64,000 nucleotides of DNA, taken from NCBI GenBank assembly GCA_040905905.1, contig JBBDQN010000051.1, positions 62,001 to 126,000 on the forward strand, written 5' to 3'. Shown here piece after piece: positions 7,728 through 14,235 of this stretch. The notes beneath the pieces are model-generated. The model was given only the letters and a program-made list of their open reading frames with translations. It made no database searches and was not told the origin of the DNA. The first letter of the stretch is position 1; the number at the start of each line of letters is the position of its first letter. A program made the position numbers and the translations under genes. Origin of the DNA: JAICND01 sp040905905 (lineage in GTDB: Bacteria; Actinomycetota; Acidimicrobiia; Spongiisociales; ZC4RG35).

Positions 7728-8103
7728 CCACCGTACACCTTCAATCCGTCGAAAGGGCTTCAGATACGCGCCCGGGTAGTCGACGCTTCGACCGGAGACG
7801 ACCAGAACTGCGATGACTACCAAATAGGGGAGCGGCAACCCGGCCGAGCGCGTATAGGACCTGAATCCATGCTCCCACCGTACGCGCCACGCGCTGCATC
7901 CGCTGAATCGTGTTTCGCGTTCTGCGTGTTGAGGAGGCTCTTTCGCAGCATGGCCTGACCGTCTCGCGGTTTCTACTGACGTTCCCACTGTCGGCCCAAC
8001 CCCACGAGTCGGCAATGGTCGAGGCGTCGTCCTCTTAGGAGGCCGTCAACGGCCCAGGGGCTCCAGGTGATCGACCGACCTCTGACCTAGGCGCGGAAAG
8101 TGG
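7728..8103 (+). other. Gene-free stretch between the DUF3291 gene and the integrase remnant
   Basis: I see no gene with a plausible start. Short plus-strand frames such as one near 7930 (CVLRRLFRSMA) are broken by stops. This is probably decayed DNA belonging to the lost upstream part of the recombinase. Confidence 0.4.
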
Positions 8104-8349
8104 GTGGATGAAGACCTCCTCAAGGCCCTGCTTCCCAAGCTCGCTCGACAAGCGGGGATCGAAAAGCGAATCCATCCTCATGGCTTACGCCACACCCACG
8201 CCTACGAGTTAATGATGGAGGGGGTGGAGATGCCGATCATCCAGAAACAGCTCGGACATGTCTCTCTTGCCACCACCGCCGTGTATTTGAACCACATAGC
8301 TCCCAAGCAGGTGATCGAGACCATGCGCAAGCGTGAGTGGAAACCTTGA
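8104..8349 (+). pseudogene. Tyrosine recombinase, C-terminal 81 residues only
   Basis: The frame opens at a GTG and carries three parts of the active site: HPHGLRHTHAYEL (HxxR), QKQLGHVSLATTAVY (second His and nucleophilic Tyr) and the closing IETMRKREW. The catalytic domain normally has a further Arg about 100 residues earlier and a core-binding domain; both are missing. Intact relatives are about 300 residues long, so this cannot be a working integrase. It marks an old integration site, and its end runs into the reductase gene that follows. Confidence 0.75.
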
Positions 8350-8414
8350 CCAAATCAGTGAACCGCTTCGACCAATTAGGGTTCCCAACGTCCCCGTTCC
8401 AATCAAGGAGGGCG

Positions 8415-9005
8415 ATGAAAACGCTCATCACGGAGTTCATAAGCCTCGACGGAGTCGTGCAGGCCCCCGGGGGGCCCGAGGAGGACACGGACGGCGGCTT
8501 CAAGCATGGTGGCTGGTCCCGCAAGTTCTTCGATCCCGAGGTCATGGGGGGAACCTACGACGAGTTGGCCAAGTCGAGCGACGCCCTGCTGCACGGCCGG
8601 CGCACCTATCAAGTGTCGGCGGCTGCGTGGCCGAACCGCTCCGGCGAAGGTTTCACCGACTGGATCAACAACACCCAGAAGTATGTCGTCTCAGACACCC
8701 TCACCGAGGACGACATCTCCTGGCACCCCACGACGATCATCCGCAGCGCCGACCTCGTGACCAAGATCAACCAGTTGCGAGAACAGCCCGGGGGGTACAT
8801 CTACCTCTATGGCAGCCCGACGCTGGTGCGATCGATGCTGGCGGCCGACCTCGTCGACGAACTGCTGCTCACGATTGAGCCGATCGTCCTCGGTGGGGGG
8901 AAGACGATCTGGTCGGACACCGGCCAGGCATTCGAATGGGAACTCGTCTCCACCGCGAAGGCCAAAACCGGTTCCCAAGTCTGCCGCTACGCCCGCGTCC
9001 GCTGA
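8415..9005 (+). CDS. Dihydrofolate reductase-like (RibD C-terminal) protein
   Basis: 196 residues from ATG 8415 with a strong AAGGAGG at 8405-8411; the longer frame from 8337 has no family match in its extra part. The pattern MKTLITEFISLDGVVQAP, then DALLHGRRTYQV and YLYGSPTLVRSML, with LVDELLLTIEPIVLGGGK, is that of the YyaP/YwjB-type dihydrofolate reductase family. NADPH-dependent reduction is expected, with an unknown substrate. Length and motifs are complete. It begins 65 bases after the integrase remnant and may use a promoter inside that scrap. Confidence 0.85.
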   Translation: MKTLITEFISLDGVVQAPGGPEEDTDGGFKHGGWSRKFFDPEVMGGTYDELAKSSDALLHGRRTYQVSAAAWPNRSGEGFTDWINNTQKYVVSDTLTEDDISWHPTTIIRSADLVTKINQLREQPGGYIYLYGSPTLVRSMLAADLVDELLLTIEPIVLGGGKTIWSDTGQAFEWELVSTAKAKTGSQVCRYARVR

Positions 9006-9626
9006 AGCCCATGGCCGGTGATGAGCCGACGTCATGACTCCTGGTCGATCCCGTCGGGGTCTGGCGCAGAATCGGAAGAGCCGCCTGATCCTGGCCCGAC
9101 CCGCCGCCTGAGGTTTCCCAGCTTCGAACCAATGCGCGACCAGCACCCGCAGCATCCCCACGACTACATTTCATTTGGGAGTCTGGGGCCGTCGTGGCCG
9201 GTGGCGTCGCCACTCGGATGTTCGTTGAAGTCGTCGATGGACGGGACCAGAGAATCGAGATCTCAGGTGCGCTTGACTGCTCGAGATCGCATTGGCGAAC
9301 CTGGACTTGGCGCGTCTTCGCCGCCATGGGCAGCGAGGCATCCACTTCCGCACATTGGGCCAGCTTGGGTGCTGGTCTTTGCGTTGCTCGCCGTGACATG
9401 CAGCCAGCCTCCTACCGGCCCTGACCCGACTGAACCGGCGACGAACCAGACCTCGTCAACAGGCATCGATTCGGCCAGCTCATCAGCGTCGCCAGTTACC
9501 GCAGTTCCGACTCCCGCAACAAATACGACATATGCTGTTCACCCCGGGAATTGCTCGCGCTGCTTTCCATTTTGACGGGGGCTCTCTTCCATCTCAAAGG
9601 GGAGAACAGCGTCCGCTTCTTGACTG
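9006..9626 (+). other. Long gap with one doubtful short lipoprotein-like frame
   Basis: About 620 bases without a convincing gene. From GTG 9369 to 9575 a plus-strand frame reads VLVFALLAVTCSQPPTGPD and then a Ser/Thr-rich tail, which resembles a lipobox plus spacer but lacks a basic start and any domain. It may be the stub of a lipoprotein gene. The rest shows no family signal on either strand. Confidence 0.4.
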
Positions 9627-9653
9627 ATAATCACTAGTGATTATAATCACTAG
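9627..9653. promoter_or_regulatory. 18-bp perfect palindrome with an extra half-site, operator of the AbiEii pair
   Basis: ATAATCACTAGTGATTAT at 9627-9644 is its own reverse complement. A third half, ATAATCACTAG, starts at 9643 and overlaps the palindrome by two bases, giving three half-sites. The array ends 27 bases before the toxin start at 9681 and is AT-rich in GC-rich DNA. This is the layout of an autoregulated toxin-antitoxin promoter. Confidence 0.65.
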
Positions 9654-9680
9654 ATCGATCAGCCCGATTTTGACCAAGTA

Positions 9681-10331
9681 TTGGCAGCCGCCGCCCGCCT
9701 CCAACAGCTAGTCCCGGACGCGGTCCTGGTGGGGGGTTCGGCGTCCGCCCACCACGCCGGGCACCGGGTCTCCTTCGACGCCGATCATGTCGTCTCCGAC
9801 CTCAAGTCCCGGTTTGACGAGGTGCTTTTGGCACTCGAGGAGACCGAGGGGTGGATCACTGCCCGAGTCAGGCGACCGGTGATGGTCTTAGGTCGGCTCG
9901 ATGGGGTGGAAACCGGAGTGCGGAACCTAATCAGACGCCGCCCCCTCGAAGTCGAAGAGGTTCGGGTTGGAGATCAGACCCTGCGGGTGCCCACGTTGGC
10001 AGAAATCGCCCGGATCAAGGCCTGGCTCTGTCTTACCCGCAATGCCACCCGTGATTATCTCGACTTCGTCGCCCTGGCCGATCGCCTGGGGGAAGAGGCG
10101 GCGGCTGGGGTGGTGGCTTCGCTCGACGATTACTACGCCGACCAGATCGGCCCCGACGGGCGACGGGTCTCGACCCAGGTGGCCAAGCAGCTCGCCGAGC
10201 CGCGCCCGGGCGACCTGGCCGAGGTCGACCTTCGTTTCTACCGAGAGCTGCAACCCCGCTGGCAAAAATGGGAGGCGGTGGCCGCCGCCTGCGGACGGGT
10301 CGCCGTGCGAGTGCTGGAGAGTCACCAGTGA
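9681..10331 (+). CDS. AbiEii/AbiGii-type nucleotidyltransferase, probable toxin
   Basis: 216 residues from TTG 9681; the frame is closed by a stop at 9651, and only TTG is available, so a few codons may be missing. VPDAVLVGGSASAHHAGH and then FDADHVVSDL match the G-S-x-A-x10-D-x-D core of AbiEii-like nucleotidyltransferases, although the acidic pair is D-A-D. VPTLAEIARIKAWLCLTRN and ATRDYLDFVALADRL are the conserved C-terminal segments. AbiEii/MenT enzymes add nucleotides to tRNA 3' ends and block translation. It overlaps the antitoxin gene by four bases (GTGA). Confidence 0.8.
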   Translation: MAAAARLQQLVPDAVLVGGSASAHHAGHRVSFDADHVVSDLKSRFDEVLLALEETEGWITARVRRPVMVLGRLDGVETGVRNLIRRRPLEVEEVRVGDQTLRVPTLAEIARIKAWLCLTRNATRDYLDFVALADRLGEEAAAGVVASLDDYYADQIGPDGRRVSTQVAKQLAEPRPGDLAEVDLRFYRELQPRWQKWEAVAAACGRVAVRVLESHQ

Positions 10332-10912
10332 TCCACCGACATCTCGAGTATCCGGCCGCTGCCGATCCCGAGCAGTGGCCTACGGCAGCCCTGGCCGATG
10401 TCTTGGACCGAGGCGACCTCGACGACTGGAAGCCGTTGCTCGTAGCCATCGGCCGCGAACCTTACGGAACAGTGGCAGAAAAGGTGTCGCGCCTGATCGA
10501 CGCCTTCCCCATGTACGGGACGTCGCCGTTGTGGCGCGCCTACTTGGAGCGATGCCGGGCACGTTACGCCGGGGCCTTCGAACTGACCGAATCCAACTCG
10601 CTGACCGATCTCCGCCGCCGCTTAAGTGTCACCCAGACGGCTCTGGCAGCTCGCCTCCAAATCTCACAGTCGGACCTGTCCAAGCTCGAACGTCGCCGCG
10701 ACTGGCGGCTCTCGACGCTGCGGCGATACGTCTCAGCTCTCGGTGGGAGGCTACGTCTAACGGTTGATTTTCGAGCAGAGGAGCGGCTGATTGCGGATGG
10801 GGCGCTCCGGCCGGGGAACCGTCGGATGAAAGAGGTGGTGGAGTCGGAGCCGGTCAGCCTCGATATCGACCTCAAGGCAGCCATCGACGACGAGCGGGCC
10901 AACCGTATGTGA
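10328..10912 (+). CDS. Helix-turn-helix antitoxin of the AbiEii pair
   Basis: 194 residues from GTG 10328, overlapping the toxin stop. A helical N-terminal part of about 95 residues precedes an Xre-like domain at about 99-140: LRRRLSVTQTALAARLQISQ, then SDLSKLERRRDWRLSTLRRY. The tail RLRLTVDFRAEERL is common in antitoxins related to HigA. The order toxin first, antitoxin second is the reverse of the two HTH/nucleotidyltransferase pairs nearby. It is the best candidate to bind the palindrome at 9627. Its last codons overlap the start of a broken PIN gene. Confidence 0.75.
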   Translation: MIHRHLEYPAAADPEQWPTAALADVLDRGDLDDWKPLLVAIGREPYGTVAEKVSRLIDAFPMYGTSPLWRAYLERCRARYAGAFELTESNSLTDLRRRLSVTQTALAARLQISQSDLSKLERRRDWRLSTLRRYVSALGGRLRLTVDFRAEERLIADGALRPGNRRMKEVVESEPVSLDIDLKAAIDDERANRM

Positions 10913-11094
10913 GGTACTGGGACTCCTCGGCGTTGGTCCCGTTGTGGTGTCCGAGCCGCATACCAGTCTCGCCCAAACCTGGGTCCGCCAGGATCCTGAG
11001 ATCGAAGCCTTGAAGGCTTGGACCCTCTCCGGTGAGTTGGAGGTCCTGTCCGAGATCGCGGTGGACCAGCCGCGCCCATCATATGGAACCAACA
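10909..11094 (+). pseudogene. Frameshifted remnant of a PIN-domain gene
   Basis: A GTG at 10909, overlapping the antitoxin stop as GTGA, opens VRYWDSSALVPLW, the first strand of PIN RNases with its catalytic Asp. The frame then shifts; the continuation VSEPHTSLAQTWVRQDPEIEAL is found one frame over from about 10944. The later acidic residues are not seen. Together the two pieces look like the first half of a VapC-like toxin that lost its frame and its end, formerly the third gene of this operon. Confidence 0.55.
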
Positions 11095-11128
11095 TTTTCA
11101 CTTACCCCACCGCTGCCCCCCGACCGGG

Positions 11129-11330
11129 TCAAGCATCTTTCAGGATGTAGGTGACAAAATTCCCCCTGCCCCTGATGGCCTGGCAAGCCTGATCGGGGAC
11201 CATGACGTAATGAAACGGGCCTGGACCTCACCAGTACCACAGCTCTCCCCAGGACTCGAAGTCACCAATGAGAGCATGTGGCGGGATGGTGAGGTTGGGG
11301 GCACCGGGCCAGGACTCGTCGACATCCAGT
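11129..11330 (-). pseudogene. DUF1905 remnant with an in-frame stop
   Basis: On the minus strand, FESWGELWYW, then a TGA, then GPGPFHYVMVPDQACQAIR can be aligned with the intact DUF1905 gene at 36802 (FEFSGEIWCWRGPAPFHF). The arginine codon of the WRGP motif has become TGA. The end NFVTYILKDA also departs from the family. A broken copy, probably brought in with the surrounding toxin-antitoxin DNA. Confidence 0.6.
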
Positions 11331-11346
11331 GCTCGGCCCCTTCTCC

Positions 11347-11856
11347 TCACCGGGCGGACCGGCGAAGATGCTCGCGGAGAGCTGACAGCACAATCAGATC
11401 CTTCTCTCGCCCTGCCGCTTCCTTGGAGCGAATGACGTCAGCCAGGCTGGCCACCGGGACCTGGAGGTTATTGAAGTCGATGAGTACCAGGCTCTGGGCC
11501 AGATCGTCGTAGCCGGTGGTGCCGTCCGGGATCAAGCTGACGTCGAGGGGCCCAGCTGCGGTCACGAAGGTCATCGACACCATGGCCTTGAGCCACTCGA
11601 CCGTAAGTCCCCCTGGGATCTCGATCCCTTCTGCCGGACCGCCACCGACCCTGAGCCTGGCCTCGAGGTCGACCAGCGCCGCCACCAGATGTGACAGATT
11701 GGCGTCATCGCGAGATGGAGTGATGTCGACATCTCGGGTGGGTGGAACCGGAACGTCATGAAGTTCGATAGCGAATCCGCCGATCACGACGAACCGCACT
11801 CCATGTCGAAAGAGCACCTCGATCATCCTCGCCACATCGACATCGGGAGTCGGCAC
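11347..11856 (-). CDS. Nucleotidyltransferase-fold protein of the second HTH pair
   Basis: 169 residues from GTG 11856. VRFVVIGGFAIELHDVP followed by TRDVDITPSRDD gives the GG turn and the D-x-D pair of the nucleotidyltransferase fold. SLADVIRSKEAAGREKDL matches the C-terminal box of the protein at 5979 (DIIRSKEAANRPKDH). Overall the two proteins are clear but distant paralogues. The gene is joined to the upstream helix-turn-helix gene by a TAGTG overlap, exactly as in the first pair. Probable toxin of a MNT/AbiEii-like module; the target is unknown. Confidence 0.77.
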   Translation of the reverse strand: MPTPDVDVARMIEVLFRHGVRFVVIGGFAIELHDVPVPPTRDVDITPSRDDANLSHLVAALVDLEARLRVGGGPAEGIEIPGGLTVEWLKAMVSMTFVTAAGPLDVSLIPDGTTGYDDLAQSLVLIDFNNLQVPVASLADVIRSKEAAGREKDLIVLSALREHLRRSAR

Positions 11857-12200
11857 TACTTGCCGCGCACGGATCGGAGCCGGGCTTCGCCGACTCGGCG
11901 ACCTTGGGCCCCCTCGAGCTGGGCTCGAAGGGCAGGCGGTAGAGCTTCCATGTACTGAGCAAGCCCCTCGTCGTGGCGGTCGAGTTCCACAAGCCGGAAT
12001 CGAAGGTCGAGGTTGGCAGCGCGGACGATGCGAAGCAGAGTCGGGACGGTCGGCTCCCGTCTCCCCGTCTCATATGCAGAGATCACCTGCTGGCTCACCC
12101 CGGCGGCCTCTGCAAGTTCAACCTGGGTTAATTGGGCCTTCTGCCGGGCCAACCGGATGATCCCGGCGGCGAGAGTTGGAGCGGGGTCAAACTTTGCCAC
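11856..12200 (-). CDS. Xre-type helix-turn-helix antitoxin of the second pair
   Basis: 114 residues from ATG 12200. The domain at 12-70 reads IIRLARQKAQLTQVELAEAA, then GVSQQVISAYETGRREPTVP, a standard Xre fold. The remainder is helical, with RLVELDRHDEGLAQYMEALP, and rich in Arg near the end. It precedes the nucleotidyltransferase with a one-base TAGTG overlap. Upstream lie a 16-bp near-palindrome and another inverted repeat that could be its operators. The related protein at 5644 has the same length and arrangement. Confidence 0.85.
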   Translation of the reverse strand: MAKFDPAPTLAAGIIRLARQKAQLTQVELAEAAGVSQQVISAYETGRREPTVPTLLRIVRAANLDLRFRLVELDRHDEGLAQYMEALPPALRAQLEGAQGRRVGEARLRSVRGK

Positions 12201-12212
12201 TACCGAACCATA

Positions 12213-12260
12213 ACAGCCTATAGGTTGTATACATACGATAGTGCGTTTACATCTTATCGT
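12213..12260. promoter_or_regulatory. Candidate operators of the second HTH/nucleotidyltransferase pair
   Basis: ACAGCCTATAGGTTGT at 12213-12228 is a palindrome with one mismatched pair. TGTATACA at 12226-12233 is a perfect 8-bp palindrome, and ACGATA (12235-12240) is mirrored by TATCGT (12255-12260). They start 13 bases upstream of the antitoxin start and are AT-rich against their surroundings. Confidence 0.4.
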
Positions 12261-12423
12261 CTGTGAGCCGGTGGCGGCGTTCGACGACTGCGGGCCCTCC
12301 GGTCAGCAGCACCCGGGCTCGAGAGACCGTCAGCCGGAATGCCCGATGCAGCGGACCAATGACAGGACCCTCAGTGCGCAGGGAGTGCTAAACCTGGTAT
12401 GACATCGATCACAGGAGGGCGGT

Positions 12424-12861
12424 ATGGCCCGGGTCAGCACTTACCTCAATTTCGCCAATCAAACCGAGGAGGCCTTCAACTTTTACAGGTCGATCTTTGG
12501 CACCGAGTTTGTCGGGGACATTTCTCGGATGGGGGAAGTCCCCCCGCAGGAAGGCCAGCCTGAGTTGAGTGATGCGGACAAGAAGCTGGTCATGCACATC
12601 CAGCTTCCCATCGTCGGCGACCACATGCTGCATGGGACCGACGCCCCTGAGTCCATGGGCTTCACGGTCGATCAGGGCAACAGTGTCTACATCATGCTGG
12701 AACTCGACGGTCGCAAGGACGCCGATCGTTACTTCTCGGCGCTGAGCGAGGGCGCCGCGATCGAAATGCCCCTGACCGAGCAGTTCTGGGGGGATTACTT
12801 CGGCTCCCTGGTCGACAAGTACGGCGTGCGCTGGATGTTCAACACCTCCGCTGCGTCTTAG
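12424..12861 (+). CDS. VOC-superfamily (PhnB-like) protein
   Basis: 145 residues from ATG 12424, with AGGAGG seven bases ahead. STYLNFANQTEEAFNFYRSIFG is split here as STYLNFANQTEEAF and NFYRSIFGTEF, the opening of the PhnB/glyoxalase-like fold; it ends FWGDYFGSLVDKYGVRWMFN, also typical. Members are metal-binding or lost-metal enzymes of the vicinal oxygen chelate superfamily with uncertain substrates. Length is normal. It converges with the PhnD-like gene, 18 bases apart, and shows no functional link to its neighbours. Confidence 0.85.
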   Translation: MARVSTYLNFANQTEEAFNFYRSIFGTEFVGDISRMGEVPPQEGQPELSDADKKLVMHIQLPIVGDHMLHGTDAPESMGFTVDQGNSVYIMLELDGRKDADRYFSALSEGAAIEMPLTEQFWGDYFGSLVDKYGVRWMFNTSAAS

Positions 12862-12879
12862 GACCGGGCGGTTCTGTCG

Positions 12880-13677
12880 CTAGCGGATCTCCATGAATCC
12901 GGCACTCTCGCAGGCGTCAACCATGGCGCGGATGTCGTCATAGTCCGAGGGTTCCATAGGGACCCACTTCTCCACCAGGCCGAGATCGAGGACCTCTCGG
13001 CCTCGATCGGTCCGGTGGAAGTCGACTAGGACCGCGGTGACAGCATCGCGGAAGGTGCGGTCAAATCGCTTTGAAACCGCCACCGGTTGAATCGTCGAAG
13101 GTCCCAGGGAGTCGATGACTCTGAGGTTGTCCGTCACCTGGGGATGGTCTCGCATTTCGATCGCCAGTACTTGCGAGTCGATCGCCGAGGCGTCCACCCG
13201 GCCGTCGGCCACCATCCGGATCGACTCCTCGTGGAAGCCTGCGTCGATGACTTCTGAGAAGAAGCCATCGATCTCGCCGATCGAGACCAGGTGATGCCGG
13301 GTGATTCCGTATCCCGACTGCGAGAGTGATTCGTTGAACGACCACGACCTTCCTCGTAGGTCGAGAAACGACGCCACATCGCTGTCACGGTGAACGATCA
13401 CATCGGAGAAGTAGATCGGATTGCCCCCATACCTTTCTCCCTGCAGAACCGGTGCGGCGATGGGCTCGGCGGGAGCGATCCCTTGCCGCTCGAACATGAC
13501 GTATGGAAGACTGCAAACGAAACAGACATCGTTGACGTCTTTCTGACAGTTCTCATAATCCGTTTCCACGACGAGTTCGGTGCTCATCCCCAACGCCTCG
13601 CCCACGGCGTCGGCGATCGCCTGATAGACCCGCAGCATGTTGGGGGCCAGGAAAGTCCCGAATCTCAGATCTGCCAT
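12880..13677 (-). CDS. PhnD-like substrate-binding protein without signal peptide
   Basis: 265 residues from ATG 13677, four codons inside the longest frame. LRFGTFLAPNMLRVYQAIAD opens the first lobe; VCFVCSLPYVMFERQGIAP and DLRGRSWSFNESLSQSGY followed by DGRVDASAIDSQVL are the hinge and ligand-pocket segments of phosphonate/phosphite-type periplasmic-binding proteins. No signal peptide or lipobox is present, and no transporter genes are adjacent. It may be a cytoplasmic sensor-like or orphan binding protein. The cysteine-rich stretch DYENCQKDVNDVCFVC is unusual for the family. Confidence 0.78.
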   Translation of the reverse strand: MADLRFGTFLAPNMLRVYQAIADAVGEALGMSTELVVETDYENCQKDVNDVCFVCSLPYVMFERQGIAPAEPIAAPVLQGERYGGNPIYFSDVIVHRDSDVASFLDLRGRSWSFNESLSQSGYGITRHHLVSIGEIDGFFSEVIDAGFHEESIRMVADGRVDASAIDSQVLAIEMRDHPQVTDNLRVIDSLGPSTIQPVAVSKRFDRTFRDAVTAVLVDFHRTDRGREVLDLGLVEKWVPMEPSDYDDIRAMVDACESAGFMEIR

Positions 13678-13773
13678 GAGGATCCCCAACCTATCGCACG
13701 CCCAACCGGTCCAGCGCGTAGGTAATCGGCAACCGGGTCCTGCTACAACTTGGGTTGCTGACCCGGGAGGAAT

Positions 13774-14235
13774 TTGTTGGCCATCATTGGCGATACCGGT
13801 CGTCGGGCCGCGTCATCTCGGTATGACGCCTTCCTGTCGTATTCGCATGCGGCGGACGGCCTTTTGGCGCCGCGGCTGCAGGGGGGGTTGCAGCGTTTCG
13901 CCAAGCCGTGGTGGAAGCCCAGGGCCGTGCGGGTGTTCCGGGACCAGTCGTCGTTGTCGGCGAATCCGCACCTGTGGTCGTCGATAATCGAGGCGCTGGA
14001 TGCCTCTGCCTGGTTCGTCTTGCTGCTGTCGGAGGAGGGGGCCAACTCCAAGTGGGTGAACCGGGAAGTCGAGTACTGGGTTGCTCACAAGGACGTCTCA
14101 CGGCTCCTTCCTGTCGTCACCGACGGCGAGTGTCGTTCGGCTGACACGCTTGTTGATCCGATCCCTTGGGAAATGACGGGCCGGTTCTATCTGCTCTTGA
14201 TCGTCTCCAGACCTGGGCAGGGGTCGATGCGATAA
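13774..14235 (+). CDS. Short TIR-domain protein, C-terminally truncated relative of the TIR/propeller proteins
   Basis: 153 residues from TTG 13774 behind GGGAGG. The TIR domain is complete through its fourth strand: YDAFLSYSHAADGLLAPRLQ, FRDQSSLSANPHLWSS and SKWVNREVEYW with the candidate catalytic Glu. It then departs from its relatives at TDGE, where they continue TDGT. The last 16 codons read through the antisense end of the next gene (overlap 14187-14235), showing that the original 3' part was lost in a rearrangement. If made, it would be a soluble TIR protein; the reaction would be NAD cleavage. It lacks the membrane helix and propeller. Confidence 0.65.
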   Translation: MLAIIGDTGRRAASSRYDAFLSYSHAADGLLAPRLQGGLQRFAKPWWKPRAVRVFRDQSSLSANPHLWSSIIEALDASAWFVLLLSEEGANSKWVNREVEYWVAHKDVSRLLPVVTDGECRSADTLVDPIPWEMTGRFYLLLIVSRPGQGSMR

